Of a DNA stretch of 64,000 nucleotides, positions 1 through 11,547 are shown in pieces (the stretch's first letter is position 1; each line of letters opens with the position of its first letter). Origin of the DNA: Leptolyngbya sp. KIOST-1 (GTDB lineage Bacteria > Cyanobacteriota > Cyanobacteriia > Phormidesmidales > Phormidesmidaceae). The translations under genes were made by a program, and so were the position numbers. Under the pieces are notes generated by a model that did not search any database, was not told the DNA's origin, and worked only from the letters and a program-made list of their open reading frames with translations. The stretch covers positions 3,224,001 to 3,288,000 of the forward strand of contig NZ_JQFA01000002.1 of the NCBI RefSeq assembly GCF_000763385.1, read 5' to 3'.

Positions 1-804
1 CAGCGCATTGTCAAGGAGCGGCAGATCCACACCATTTGCGAAGAGGGCCGCTGCCCCAACCGGGGAGAATGCTACGCCAACCGCACCGCCACCTTTTTGC
101 TGATGGGGTCGGTGTGCACCCGCGCCTGCGCCTTTTGCCAGGTGGACAAAGGCCACGCCCCCACGACCCTCGACCCCCACGAGCCCGACAAAGTGGCCGA
201 GTCGGTGCGGCTGCTGGGCCTGCGCTACGTGGTGCTGACCTCGGTGGCACGGGACGATCTGCCCGACCACGGGGCGGGCTGGTTTGTGCAGGTGATGGAA
301 ACCATTCGCCATAGCAATCCAGACACCGCCATTGAAGTGCTAACGCCCGACTTCTGGGGCGGGCCAACCCGCGACGCTGGTCAGGCCGATCGTGTCCAGA
401 CGGTGGTGGCGGCCAAACCCGCCTGCTACAACCACAACCTGGAAACCGTGCGGCGACTGCAGGCCCCGGTGCGGCGCGGGGCTAAGTACGATCGCTCCCT
501 CCGCGTCCTATCGCTGGTTAAAGACTTTGACCCCACCGTTCCTACCAAGTCGGGGCTGATGGTGGGCCACGGCGAAACCGAGGCCGAGCTAATCGAGGCA
601 ATGCAGGATTTGCGGGCCGCAGGGTGCGATCGCCTCACCCTGGGCCAGTACCTGCGCCCTTCCCTCGACCACCGTCCGGTCGAACGCTACTGGACACCGG
701 AGGAGTTTGACCGGCTGGGGGAGATTGCCCACGACCTGGGCTTTACCCACGTGCGCTCTGGCCCCCTGGTACGCAGCTCCTACCACGCCGGAGAAGCACC
801 GTGA
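1..804 (+). CDS. lipA: Lipoyl synthase (5' end outside window)
   Basis: Radical SAM enzyme that inserts two sulfurs into protein-bound octanoyl chains to make lipoyl groups for 2-oxoacid dehydrogenases and the glycine cleavage system. The frame is open from base 1, so the N-terminus lies upstream. In visible-residue numbering, the auxiliary cluster motif C-x4-C-x5-C is at residues 13-24 and the radical SAM motif CTRACAFC (C-x3-C-x2-C) at 39-46. The conserved C-terminal RSSYH, whose serine ligates the auxiliary cluster, is present. The stop overlaps the GTG start of the next gene by 4 bp, which implies translational coupling to the octanoyl/lipoate transferase. Many cyanobacteria carry two lipA genes; which one this is cannot be told here. 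Confidence 0.95.
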   Translation, partial: QRIVKERQIHTICEEGRCPNRGECYANRTATFLLMGSVCTRACAFCQVDKGHAPTTLDPHEPDKVAESVRLLGLRYVVLTSVARDDLPDHGAGWFVQVMETIRHSNPDTAIEVLTPDFWGGPTRDAGQADRVQTVVAAKPACYNHNLETVRRLQAPVRRGAKYDRSLRVLSLVKDFDPTVPTKSGLMVGHGETEAELIEAMQDLRAAGCDRLTLGQYLRPSLDHRPVERYWTPEEFDRLGEIAHDLGFTHVRSGPLVRSSYHAGEAP

Positions 805-1610
805 GCACGACCCCCTGGCGGCTGATTCCCCCGCTGGCCGCCCCCGGTGCCATGCAGATGGCGATCGACACCTGGCTGCTCGACCAGCACCAGCACCATG
901 GCCACCCCCCCACCCTGCGGTTCTACACCTGGCACCCGGCGGCGATTTCCCTGGGCGTCAGCCAGCGCAGGCAGATGCCGGCCCACTGGCAAAATCTAGT
1001 CTGGCAGGGACAGCCCATGGACCTGGTGCCGCGACCGACCGGCGGCCGCGGGGTGCTGCACCAGGGCGATCTCACCTACGCGGTGGTGACATCCCAGGGG
1101 GCAGGCCAGTGGCCCAGCCATCTGTACCAAAATCGCCACCAGCTCTATCAAACGCTCTGTCAGTTTTTGATCCAGGGCTGGGAGTCGTTGGGTGTGCCCC
1201 TCAGCTTTGGCCAGCCCGGGCGAGACTATGGGCGATCGTCCAACTGCTTTGCCCTCGCCACCAGCGCCGACCTAATCGATGCCCAGGGCCACAAAGTGAT
1301 CGGCAGCGCCCAGCGGCGGCGGGGGGCCTACCTGCTCCAGCACGGATCGATCGCCCTATACCCGGACCCTACCCTCTGGCAGCAGGTCTTTCAAACCCAG
1401 GCTCCACCCCCCAGCCAGGTGCAGATCGCCATGCGCCACCTCGCGATCGACCAGGTTGTGGCCGCCCTCACCCAGGCGGCCAGCGACTGCTTTGGCGCTC
1501 AGTTTGTGGCCCAGCCCTTGAGCCCGCCGGAGTGGGCCGCCATCGGCGCGATCGCGCAAAAAAATGGCCCAGAGTGCCAGCGCACCGGGCCATTTGCCGT
1601 ATTGGCTTGA
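801..1610 (+). CDS. Lipoate-protein ligase A / octanoyltransferase family protein (LipM-like)
   Basis: A 269-residue protein of the biotin/lipoate A/B ligase family, probably supplying octanoyl groups to lipoyl domains before LipA acts. The substrate-binding motif [10 protein letters not shown] is at residues 78-87, a candidate nucleophilic cysteine at 149 (SSNCFA, as in LipM octanoyltransferases), and the [12 protein letters not shown] motif near 163-173. The start is GTG at 801, overlapping the lipA stop as GTGA. Family and pathway are firm from motif and partner gene. Whether it uses octanoyl-ACP (LipM) or free lipoate (LplA) is inferred from the cysteine only. Confidence 0.9.
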   Translation: MSTTPWRLIPPLAAPGAMQMAIDTWLLDQHQHHGHPPTLRFYTWHPAAISLGVSQRRQMPAHWQNLVWQGQPMDLVPRPTGGRGVLHQGDLTYAVVTSQGAGQWPSHLYQNRHQLYQTLCQFLIQGWESLGVPLSFGQPGRDYGRSSNCFALATSADLIDAQGHKVIGSAQRRRGAYLLQHGSIALYPDPTLWQQVFQTQAPPPSQVQIAMRHLAIDQVVAALTQAASDCFGAQFVAQPLSPPEWAAIGAIAQKNGPECQRTGPFAVLA

Positions 1611-1613
1611 GGG

Positions 1614-2120
1614 CTAGCTCATGGCGGTGGAGCTGCGATCGTAGCCAGAGAAATCGTGGGGCATTTTGCCCTGGATATGGCTTTCGTAGTGGGCCGCATC
1701 CTCTATGGGCATACCGACTTCAGCGGCTAAGCGCACCATCATGCCCTGTTCGCGCCGACGGCTGCGCTGGTGGCGGCGAATGAACAGGTTTCTTGCCAGG
1801 TCAGGAATGTTAGTAGCCATGGGTGCAGCCGTGACAATAGTTTCAGTGACAACAACAGTCTCGGTAACCACAGCCGGGGCGGACAGGCTGGCGGCCACTG
1901 CCGGAATTTCGATCGGAGCGACCGGAGCAGGAAGTGCCGTGCCTGTGCGATAGGGAACCCCACGCCAGGTCAAATTCGCGGAGGGTTGAGCGGGCAGGTC
2001 AGCCAGAGCATTAAAGACAACAGGGGCACCGCGATAGGTCCCTGTCCCAATGGCTTGGCCGTACTGAGGAGCAGGACTAGGCGTAGCGTCGTAGCTGATG
2101 CCGCGATAGGTGAGTTTCAT
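1614..2120 (-). CDS. DUF4278 domain-containing protein
   Basis: 168 residues. The N-terminus begins KLTYRGISY, the hallmark of the cyanobacterial DUF4278 family, and related short modules recur (GTYRGAPV, LTWRGVPYRTG at about residue 50). A valine/threonine/alanine-rich linker follows (about 70-100), then a basic segment with RRHQRSRRREQ (about 114-124). No catalytic motif is visible and the function of the family is unknown. A strong Shine-Dalgarno sequence (AGGAGG) lies 7 nt before the ATG. It converges on the lipoate ligase gene with only 3 bp between the stops. Confidence 0.8.
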   Translation of the reverse strand: MKLTYRGISYDATPSPAPQYGQAIGTGTYRGAPVVFNALADLPAQPSANLTWRGVPYRTGTALPAPVAPIEIPAVAASLSAPAVVTETVVVTETIVTAAPMATNIPDLARNLFIRRHQRSRRREQGMMVRLAAEVGMPIEDAAHYESHIQGKMPHDFSGYDRSSTAMS

Positions 2121-2531
2121 AATGTCGCCTCCTAGAAGCGATACGTAGTGAGGCGCGTTCCTTCGGGAGTGTCCCTACTTCCGTCTCTTTGCCGGGTGCC
2201 TGAGGGGCATGCACCAAACCTGTAGGCAGAGAGATGAACGATTTCTTCTATATCTGTATAATACGCTACGGTTTTTCAGGAAGATTGGCTTTTGACAATT
2301 CTATACAAGGGTATAGCTTTAGCCAGTCCGGTTGAAACCCCTTTCAGATAAAGGGTCTAGGGTTTGGCAGGTTGTGGGTGTCCCAACGGCATGACAACGA
2401 CCCTACAAATCAGCCACAGCCTATGAAAGTTTTTCATGTCAGCCATGACAGAAAGATTTTGTACTTCTTGCTACAGAAAATTATGCTGATGTTGAGGTGA
2501 AACCCCTCCCAACACATCAGGAGATCTCGTT
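2121..2531. other. Divergent intergenic region
   Basis: Separates the DUF4278 gene from the small plus-strand gene at 2532. No convincing ORF. It is AT-richer than its flanks. A TATAAT hexamer lies at 2257-2262 and a TTGACA at 2292-2297 on the plus strand, but they do not form a well-spaced pair. A GGTGC...GCACC hairpin sits near 2196-2216. It probably holds both promoters; an unannotated small RNA is possible. Confidence 0.4.
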
Positions 2532-2780
2532 ATGAATACCAGCTATTGGCCCATCCACAGTATTAGCTCCAACCGCAGCTCCGGTATCCAGCTCAAAGCC
2601 GCCTGGCACTGGCTGCTCAGACGCCTGGATGCCACCACGGAACCCCGGGTGTGGAAATCGACCGATGCCTCTGGCCAAACCCTATGGAACGCCTACGACC
2701 CCATCAGCCAGGTGGCCATTGACCACGCTTCTGCCGACGAACTGCGCACCTGGCTCGAAGAACTGCACTACCACAGCTAG
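2532..2780 (+). CDS. Small conserved hypothetical protein
   Basis: 82 residues without a signal peptide or membrane segment. It has a basic/aromatic N-terminal half (LKAAWHWLLRRL) and a central TLWNAYDP-type segment resembling small cyanobacterial proteins of unknown function. The Shine-Dalgarno AGGAG is 8 nt before the ATG. Codon use matches the neighbours. No function can be assigned. Confidence 0.65.
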   Translation: MNTSYWPIHSISSNRSSGIQLKAAWHWLLRRLDATTEPRVWKSTDASGQTLWNAYDPISQVAIDHASADELRTWLEELHYHS

Positions 2781-2823
2781 CGTACCGTTTTGCATTTTGC
2801 CCTTTGCACTCCGCGCAGCGGCA

Positions 2824-5559
2824 CTAGATATTGGGCCACTCCTCCTGGGCTTCGTCTTTGGTATTGGTACGGCGATCGGGGGTCTGTCGCTCGAAGGTCA
2901 TGTGAATATTGCGGCTCTGCTCGCCGTCAGCAGCCACCGCCATAATCGGGTACTCAATCGTGCCGTCCTGGAAGGAGGTCTGGAACCGGAAGGTACCGTC
3001 TTCGCTCAGCTGGATGGGAGTGCCCCCAATCGTGACGGTGGCGTCGGGTTCGGTCGCGCCGTAGACAATCAGTTCAGCATCGGCAACTAGCCAGAACTTG
3101 CGGGGTCGCAGGGGCGGCATTGAGGCCGAGAAGCCCACGCCGGACAGGGTTAAGCCAGAAATACCCGACATTGTGTAAACACCCGACATTGTGTAAACAC
3201 CCGACATAGTCAGGCCGGGGAACTCGGCCATGGGTCCGGGGAATCCGGACAGGGTAAAGCCCGACACCCCAGACATGGTCAGCCCCGGCACCATCGCCGC
3301 TGCCCCCAGCCCAGCCCCTGAGGCAAAGACATAGGAGCTAATTGGCGGGGCCATGGAGCCGGCAACGTGCTGCATGGAGCCAAACAGAGAGCCATCGACT
3401 CGCAGGGCTTCACCGGGGTGAGCCAGGGCATAGAGCTGCTCGTGCAGCCCCATACCAGCCCCCATGCCCTGCGGATCGACCAGGGTCATGATCGTTTTGC
3501 CGCGCAGGTTTTCCTCCCAGGTGACGGTGAGGAAGTGCTCTTCGGTCCAGTCGGAGGGGTAGACGGGAGGAATGCGAACGGTGTTGGAACGGGCCAGCAC
3601 CAGCCAGCGGCCATCCCCCGCCAGGTAGCCGATTTCCACCTGGTAGTCGCGATCGCTGACCGGAATCTGCATGTACCATTCCCGCGCCATCTCATCGCAG
3701 CCAAATTGTTGCAGGCTGTGGGGAGCCTGGTAGTCAAGGTTGATTCCAGTCACATCGTAGAGGCGCAGGGCCAGTCGCTCTCCCCCCTGGCGTCGTAGCT
3801 CTTCTTTATGGGTGTGGGGCGTATCCCAGTAGGCGTAGGCCCACTGCGGGTCGCGGGGCATCAGCACGATGCGGCTGTCGCCGTAGCCGTCGGGTAGGGG
3901 AGGCAAACCGTCGTCAATGGTCGAAAGATCCAGATCGCCATCGGCGGGGTGACCGACCACATTAAACTTGCTGGCTTCAACCGCTGACTGGTCTTCGGTG
4001 CTGGCCAGCGAAGCGGCTGCCCCCGCTGCCAGTCCCGCCAACCCCATCGCCGCCGCGACGGGGGGAACCGTGGGTGCAGGCGGCTCAACCGCAGGTGCGA
4101 CGGGCGGTACCTCTTCCACCACAATGATCTCAGGTTCAGGAATCTCAGGCTCGGGGATGGCCTCGGGCTCGGGAATGACCGCAGGTTCAGGCATTACCGG
4201 TTCAGGAATGACCTCGGCCTCAGCTACGGGTTCAGGCGCAGGGGGGCCAGGCACAACCGCGTCAGGCAAAGGCGGCGGCGGCAGCACAGGTTCCGGCGGC
4301 GGTTCGGGCACAGCGGCGGCCACAGGCTCATCGGCCAGGGGCGGCGCAACCGGCGGCGGCGCAACCGGCGGCGGTTCCGCCACAGGGGGAACAGGATGCT
4401 CCGCGGTAGGCGGGGGAACCGGCGGGTCAGCGGAGGCAGGGGCAATCACGGAAGCATCAGGATTGGGGCTCATACCGCCTCTGCCCCGCCCCAGCAGCCA
4501 GGCCAGCCAGCCCAGGGCGGCCACGGGCAGGAGCAACCACCACCAGGGAAACCCGCCATCGTTGTTGGTTGCTGCTCCCGGAGCGGTTTCAGCCGGTGCT
4601 GGCGTTGCGGCCCCTGGGTCGGTGTCGGCTGGGTCGGCCTCGGCCGGTGCTTCTGTCGCAGGGTCTAAGGGAGCGGTGACGGCGGCGGTCACGGCCCCTA
4701 CTTCGGCCACCTGAGCTGCCGCCAGCGCCTCTTGCCCAGCGGGAGAAGTGGCATAGCCCAGAAAAGCAGCCACCGCTGGGCTGGGCTCACCCTGGTAGAC
4801 AAAATAGCGGGGCTGAGAGTAGGGGTAGCGGGGGTCGTCGGGCAGAGTCTGGTGCATGGGCACAATGACGACCGTCGGCTGATCGATCACGTGGGGCGCG
4901 ATCGCATAGCTGATGCCGTCGTCGTTTAGCGCCTGAATCACCGCTGCCGTGTCATCCTCCGCCACCGGATCGGCGGTAGCCCCCGTCTCGAAGGGGGCCC
5001 CCTGAAAGACGTCGTACTGGCTGAGCGAGCGGCGGGTGTCGCTGTCCTCGGGGCGATCGACAAACCGGATGGGGCCGGGGGCTCCCCCAACCTCGGACCA
5101 GTCGGTGATCTCGCCGCGAAACATACCGGCAAACTGCGCAAAGGTCAGGTTGCCCTCAAAGGGGTTATCGGGGCCAATGATGATGGCAATTTTGGCCCGC
5201 TCCAGGGCCACCGTGTTCAAATTCTGGGCTCGTTCTTCGTCGGTGAGGGGCCGACCGATCGCCGCCAGGTCAATGTCGCCGTCGATCAGGGCCGCGATCG
5301 CCCGATCGCTGCTGGTCACCTCCACCCCCACCTCAGTACCGGCGTAGGCGGCCTCAAACTCCTGCTGCAGGGCTTCAGCAGCAAAGCCCAGGTTGGGGGA
5401 ACTCTGTATGGACAGCGTGGTGCCTGAGGGTACAGTTTCGGGCAGCGAGAATGCCGGGCTCTGGGCCACCTGGGCCAGGGCAAAATGCCTCAGATCCGGG
5501 TGAATGGCCGGGCTCAGGGCAAACAGGGCGGCAACGAGAAGTTTGACTGAATACTGCAT
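2824..5559 (-). CDS. PstS-like substrate-binding / DUF4912 fusion protein
   Basis: 911 residues in distinct blocks. An N-terminal signal segment (1-30) is followed by a phosphate-binding-protein-like domain (about 43-285, with typical SSDRAIAALIDGDIDLAAIG and FRGEITDWSEVGG motifs). An Ala/Pro/Asp linker leads to a transmembrane helix (about 338-356, WWWLLLPVAALGWLAWLLG), then a long Pro/Glu/Ala-rich tether (370-505). A DUF4912 domain (about 555-690, RDPQWAYAYWD) follows, then a short TMSGVY-type repeat (about 775-815) and a beta-rich C-terminal module. The topology suggests a periplasmic ligand sensor joined to a cytoplasmic domain. The ligand, presumably an anion such as phosphate, is not proven. 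No pst transporter genes are adjacent. Confidence 0.85.
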   Translation of the reverse strand: MQYSVKLLVAALFALSPAIHPDLRHFALAQVAQSPAFSLPETVPSGTTLSIQSSPNLGFAAEALQQEFEAAYAGTEVGVEVTSSDRAIAALIDGDIDLAAIGRPLTDEERAQNLNTVALERAKIAIIIGPDNPFEGNLTFAQFAGMFRGEITDWSEVGGAPGPIRFVDRPEDSDTRRSLSQYDVFQGAPFETGATADPVAEDDTAAVIQALNDDGISYAIAPHVIDQPTVVIVPMHQTLPDDPRYPYSQPRYFVYQGEPSPAVAAFLGYATSPAGQEALAAAQVAEVGAVTAAVTAPLDPATEAPAEADPADTDPGAATPAPAETAPGAATNNDGGFPWWWLLLPVAALGWLAWLLGRGRGGMSPNPDASVIAPASADPPVPPPTAEHPVPPVAEPPPVAPPPVAPPLADEPVAAAVPEPPPEPVLPPPPLPDAVVPGPPAPEPVAEAEVIPEPVMPEPAVIPEPEAIPEPEIPEPEIIVVEEVPPVAPAVEPPAPTVPPVAAAMGLAGLAAGAAASLASTEDQSAVEASKFNVVGHPADGDLDLSTIDDGLPPLPDGYGDSRIVLMPRDPQWAYAYWDTPHTHKEELRRQGGERLALRLYDVTGINLDYQAPHSLQQFGCDEMAREWYMQIPVSDRDYQVEIGYLAGDGRWLVLARSNTVRIPPVYPSDWTEEHFLTVTWEENLRGKTIMTLVDPQGMGAGMGLHEQLYALAHPGEALRVDGSLFGSMQHVAGSMAPPISSYVFASGAGLGAAAMVPGLTMSGVSGFTLSGFPGPMAEFPGLTMSGVYTMSGVYTMSGISGLTLSGVGFSASMPPLRPRKFWLVADAELIVYGATEPDATVTIGGTPIQLSEDGTFRFQTSFQDGTIEYPIMAVAADGEQSRNIHMTFERQTPDRRTNTKDEAQEEWPNI
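3163..3207 (-). repeat. 18-bp in-frame tandem repeat
   Basis: Two exact 18-bp units (3163-3180, 3181-3198) and half of a third (3199-3207) lie inside the DUF4912 fusion gene. Each unit encodes six residues (TMSGVY on the minus strand), so copy number can change without breaking the frame. Related LTMSGV/LTLSGV units flank it at the protein level. Confidence 0.85.
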
Positions 5560-6256
5560 CGGTTGATGAGGGAGACAGAGAACTGAAGCCTAGGCAAATA
5601 TACCAAGTCCCCAGGTAAAACAGGCGTATGCTAACTGGCAAAACCCGTCAATTAACCTGGATTTAGTGCGTACCCGAGAATTACGGTCAACTATTGCAGC
5701 ATTCGCCAAGGGAGTCAATAAGCGAACAGCAGGGGCAGCCAGGGGCGAGAATGGTTCGAAACAGCGGAATTTCTCCAAAAACCATCTATTTTGCTCAATC
5801 CAATTCCCAGGTACCGCTAAGCCTTCTGACAGCTCAACCCCTCCCAGGGCCACCCCCTAAACTCTGGGCACTCTGGGCAGAACCCTCGCGATCGGGCCAG
5901 GGAGTTGTAGACCGATCCCGCCTGACCCACCTTTACCCCACCCTGTTGACGAGCAGGCGTCTACTTATGCAGAGGTTTTTGGATCCCAAAGTCAGGTTAA
6001 TGCGGCTAGTCACCCAAGCAACGTTCTGGCATGAGCGCCAACCGTGCCATTGATCCTCTGACAGAGGTTTTAGACTCTTGCCAGGCAGTCTCCAACTTGG
6101 CCTGTTTCAGGACTGATCCAGTCTGGCTCTCTCTCCGCGGATAGACGGGTTCCGCTTCACTGCTCCTCCCGTCCCGAGGCGATCAAGTTATCATGGAGAG
6201 CGATTGACATTTCTTAACAAATCCTGAAACGCTACTTAGGTAAGACTGACTGATTC
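5560..6256. other. Long intergenic region without supported gene
   Basis: About 700 bp between two divergent genes. The ORFs in it (for example 5694-6053) lack a ribosome-binding site and resemble no family I know. It contains a TTGACA hexamer at 6204-6209 ahead of the transporter gene, without a matching -10 at normal spacing. I see no repeat, tRNA or other structured element. Confidence 0.4.
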
Positions 6257-7675
6257 ATGGCGGCTTCTTCCCCTTCAACCAGCGGCATTAAAGGCTTTGT
6301 GGAGAATCGCATTCTCCTGGGCCAGCCGCTGACCTCAGAGCTGGCAGCCATTTTGCTGGTGTACTTTGTGCAGGGCATTTTGGGGCTGGCCCGGCTGGCG
6401 GTGAGCTTTTTCCTCAAAGACGACCTGGGGCTAACCCCGGCCGAGGTCGCCGCCCTCAGCGGAATTGCCACCCTACCCTGGACGATCAAGCCGGTGTTTG
6501 GCCTGCTGTCGGATGGGTTGCCCATTGTTGGCTATCGGCGGCGACCCTACCTGATTCTGTCGGGGCTACTGGGGGCCGGGGCCTGGCTGGCGCTGGCTAC
6601 GGTGGTGCAGACGGGCTGGGCCGCGATCGCAGCTATTTCCCTCAGTTCCCTCTCCGTCGCCGTCAGCGACGTGATTGTCGACTCTTTGGTGGTGGAGCGG
6701 GCCCGGGGCGAATCCCTGGGGCAGGCGGGTACACTGCAGTCTTTGGCCTGGGGCACCTCAGCCGTAGGCGGCATTCTGACCGCCTACCTGGGGGGAGCCC
6801 TACTCCAGCACATCAGTACCCGAGCGGTGTTTGGCATTACCGCCACTTTTCCGCTGGTTGTGTCCCTGGTTGCCGTGCTGATCGCCGAGGAGCCGGTTGA
6901 TTCGCCCAGCTGGACCGTGGTGGGCAACCAGGTCAGGCAGCTCTGGCAGGCCATTCGCCAGCGGGCAATCTGGATGCCCGCGCTGTTTCTCTTCCTCTGG
7001 CAGGCCACCCCCACCGCCGACGCCGCCTTCTTTTTCTTTACCACCAATGACCTGGGCTTTCAGCCCGAGTTTTTGGGTCGGGTGCGGTTGGTGACCAGTC
7101 TGGCCTCGCTGCTGGGCATCTGGGTGTTTCAGCGATTCTTGCGCACGGTGCCCTTTCGCACTATCTTCGCCTGGTCAACGGTGCTCTCCAGCGCCCTCGG
7201 CATGAGCATGCTGCTGCTGGTCACCCACGTCAACCGCAGCCTGGGCATTGGCGACGAGTGGTTTAGCCTGGGCGACAGCCTGGTGCTAACGGTCATGGGC
7301 GAAATCGCCTTTATGCCGGTGCTGGTGCTCTCGGCCCGGCTGTGCCCCCCGGGGGTGGAGGCCACCCTGTTTGCGCTGCTGATGTCGGTGGTGAATCTGG
7401 CTGGGCTGCTCTCCCACGAGCTGGGGGCACTACTCACCCACTGGCTCAACGTCACCGAAACCAACTTCGACAATCTCTGGGAGCTGGTGCTGATTACCAA
7501 CCTCACCACCCTGCTGCCCCTGCCGCTGCTGTTTTTGCTGCCCTCCTCCTCCTCCCAGAGCGTCGGCGACAGCCATGCCGAAGACCTCCCCCCCGCCGAA
7601 ACAGCGGTGGTGGCGACCACGCTCTTTGCCCCATCTTCCACCGAGCACCCCGTTCCGGTGGGTGACCCCGACTAA
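6257..7675 (+). CDS. Folate/biopterin (BT1) family MFS transporter
   Basis: 472 residues, about 12 membrane helices. The N-terminal third has BT1-family signatures: VYFVQGILGLARLAVSFFLK, the loop IKPVFGLLSDGLPIVGYRRR and a following GAWL segment. This family carries folates or pterins in cyanobacteria, plastids and kinetoplastids. The C-terminus is a short hydrophilic tail rich in Ser and Pro. It is the first of several collinear plus-strand genes, but the 100-bp gap to the oxygenase gene makes co-transcription uncertain. Substrate is inferred from the family. Confidence 0.9.
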   Translation: MAASSPSTSGIKGFVENRILLGQPLTSELAAILLVYFVQGILGLARLAVSFFLKDDLGLTPAEVAALSGIATLPWTIKPVFGLLSDGLPIVGYRRRPYLILSGLLGAGAWLALATVVQTGWAAIAAISLSSLSVAVSDVIVDSLVVERARGESLGQAGTLQSLAWGTSAVGGILTAYLGGALLQHISTRAVFGITATFPLVVSLVAVLIAEEPVDSPSWTVVGNQVRQLWQAIRQRAIWMPALFLFLWQATPTADAAFFFFTTNDLGFQPEFLGRVRLVTSLASLLGIWVFQRFLRTVPFRTIFAWSTVLSSALGMSMLLLVTHVNRSLGIGDEWFSLGDSLVLTVMGEIAFMPVLVLSARLCPPGVEATLFALLMSVVNLAGLLSHELGALLTHWLNVTETNFDNLWELVLITNLTTLLPLPLLFLLPSSSSQSVGDSHAEDLPPAETAVVATTLFAPSSTEHPVPVGDPD

Positions 7676-7775
7676 TTCAGTCGAAACAGACCCTGCTACA
7701 GATGGGCGCAGCCCTCTGGGGTCATGCAATCTGTGATTGTGATCCTTCTATTTTTACTTAACCGTCCAAATCGAA

Positions 7776-9284
7776 ATGCCTACCTACCCGATCATCAACT
7801 CCCCCACCATGACCGCCGCCGCCGGTTCAGAGGCCACCACCTTTTCTGTCGAAGACTGGAGCAGCGGCTACCGATCGCAGCCTAACGAGCACAGCTACTG
7901 GATCACCGACATTGAGGGCAACATTCCGGCAGACCTTGAGGGCACGCTATTTCGCAATGGTCCCGGCCTGCTGGATGTCAACGGCCACTCCGTTAAGCAC
8001 CCCTTTGATGGGGATGGCATGATCAGCAGCATTGTCATTCGCAATGGGAAGGCCTTCTTTCGCAACCGCTTTGTGCGCACGGCGGGCTATGTGGCCGAGC
8101 AGGCGGCGCAGAAACCACTGTTTCGCGGCGTGTTTGGCACTCAAAAGCCCGGCGGCCCCCTGACCAATGCCTTCGACCTCAGCCTGAAAAATATTGCCAA
8201 TACCCACATCGTCTACTGGGCCAACAAGCTACTGGCCCTGTGGGAAGCGGCTGAACCACACCGACTGGATCCCTCTACCCTGGAAACCCTGGGTTTAGAC
8301 TACCTGAACGGGCTGATTGCCCCCGGCGGTTCCTTCACCGCCCACCCCAAAATTGACCCTGGCCACCACGGCGACCAGCGGCTGGTCGGCTTTTCACTCA
8401 AAACTGGTCTGTCCAGCACCATTACGCTCCACGAACTTGACGCCGAGGGCAATGCCGTCTGTCAGCACCGCCATACCATTCCCGGCTTTGCCTTCATCCA
8501 CGACTTTGCCCTCACCCCCAACTACGCCATCTTCTTCCAGAACCCGGTGAGCTTTGGGCCCATTCCCTTTCTGCTGGGGTTCAAGGGTGCGGCAGAGTGC
8601 ATTCGCTTCAACCCGAAAGAGCCAACCAAAATTTTGGTCGTTCCCCGCAATGGCGACCCCATGCAGGTGATCGAGACCGACCCCTGCTTTGTGTTCCACC
8701 ACGCCAACGCCTTCGAACGCGACGGGCAAATTGTTATTGACTCTATTTGTTACGACAGTTTCCCGTCCCTGGATGGCACCAGCGACTTTCGCGAGGTTGA
8801 CTTTGAGAGCGTTCCGGCGGGAGAACTGTGGCGCTTTAGCCTGAATATGGCGGCGGGTACGGCTGAGGTGAGCAAGGTGCTGACCCGCTGTGTGGAGTTT
8901 CCCACCCTGCACCCCGACTATCTGGGGCGGCCCTACCGCTATCTATTTATAGGGACTGCCCACGCTGCCCAGGGCAACGCTCCACTGCAAGCCCTGCTCA
9001 AGCTCGACACCCACACGGGCGACACCGAGGTGTGGAGTGCAGCCCCGCGCGGGTTCATGGGGGAGCCCCTGTTTGTGCCCCGCCCAGGGGGTCAGGGGGA
9101 GGATGACGGCTGGGTGCTGGTGCTGATGTACAACGCCGAGCGCCAGTGCTCTGACCTGGTAATTTTGGCGGGTCAGGACATTGCCGCCGGGCCTGTAGCC
9201 CGACTGAAGCTGCCCCACCACGTGCCCTACGGTCTGCACGGCAGCTTTGTTTCCCAGTACTTTGGGCCCGGGGAGAACGAGTAG
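7776..9284 (+). CDS. Apocarotenoid cleavage oxygenase (ACO/Diox1-like)
   Basis: 502-residue carotenoid cleavage dioxygenase that should oxidatively split apocarotenoids to retinal-type products using a four-histidine iron centre. Candidate iron ligands are His190 (AHPKIDP), His242 (FIHDF), His308 or His309 (FHHANAFE) and His488 (LHGS). The N-terminal motif YRNGPG-like FRNGPGLLDV and the HPFDGDGM segment are also conserved, and the whole protein resembles Synechocystis Diox1. Start could be Met1 or Met12 (7809); neither has a clear Shine-Dalgarno. The FAD-Rieske oxidoreductase follows after 214 bp. Confidence 0.93.
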   Translation: MPTYPIINSPTMTAAAGSEATTFSVEDWSSGYRSQPNEHSYWITDIEGNIPADLEGTLFRNGPGLLDVNGHSVKHPFDGDGMISSIVIRNGKAFFRNRFVRTAGYVAEQAAQKPLFRGVFGTQKPGGPLTNAFDLSLKNIANTHIVYWANKLLALWEAAEPHRLDPSTLETLGLDYLNGLIAPGGSFTAHPKIDPGHHGDQRLVGFSLKTGLSSTITLHELDAEGNAVCQHRHTIPGFAFIHDFALTPNYAIFFQNPVSFGPIPFLLGFKGAAECIRFNPKEPTKILVVPRNGDPMQVIETDPCFVFHHANAFERDGQIVIDSICYDSFPSLDGTSDFREVDFESVPAGELWRFSLNMAAGTAEVSKVLTRCVEFPTLHPDYLGRPYRYLFIGTAHAAQGNAPLQALLKLDTHTGDTEVWSAAPRGFMGEPLFVPRPGGQGEDDGWVLVLMYNAERQCSDLVILAGQDIAAGPVARLKLPHHVPYGLHGSFVSQYFGPGENE

Positions 9285-9498
9285 TTGGCTTGATCCGTAG
9301 GGGAAAAAGTTGAAACCGTTGGGGGGATGATCTGAAACTGGTTGGACCATCCCCCATGCACCCGCCGGTTTTTCTCGCTGGTTTCGCCAAAATTTCCCCA
9401 TTTCTATGGCAATTTCGACTTATTTCCGACCTATGGAAGATGAGAATTTGGGTGTGGACTCGGGAGGATTAGGGTAGCCCTCTCACTGGTCTTACGCC

Positions 9499-11407
<1,909 letters not shown>

Positions 11408-11472
11408 TGCATTTACTTTTGTACAGCGAAATAAACTTTCGTTTCTCACAATTTTCTGGAGAAAAGAGGAAC

Positions 11473-11499
11473 TTTACACTGCATATGGATGGGTAGATT
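11473..11499 (+). promoter_or_regulatory. Possible psbA core promoter
   Basis: TTTACA at 11473-11478 and TAGATT at 11494-11499 with a 15-bp spacer, about 50 bp before the psbA start. The 140-bp leader region is AT-rich against its surroundings. The spacer is shorter than the usual 16-18 bp, so this is tentative. Confidence 0.35.
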
Positions 11500-11547
11500 T
11501 ATCCATTCCGTATCCATTTTTCGCTGTTATTCATTGGCACTCTTACT

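Noticed and set aside
5694-6053. 119-codon ORF in the long gap before the transporter
   Set aside because: No ribosome-binding site, no family likeness, and several equally good shadow frames.
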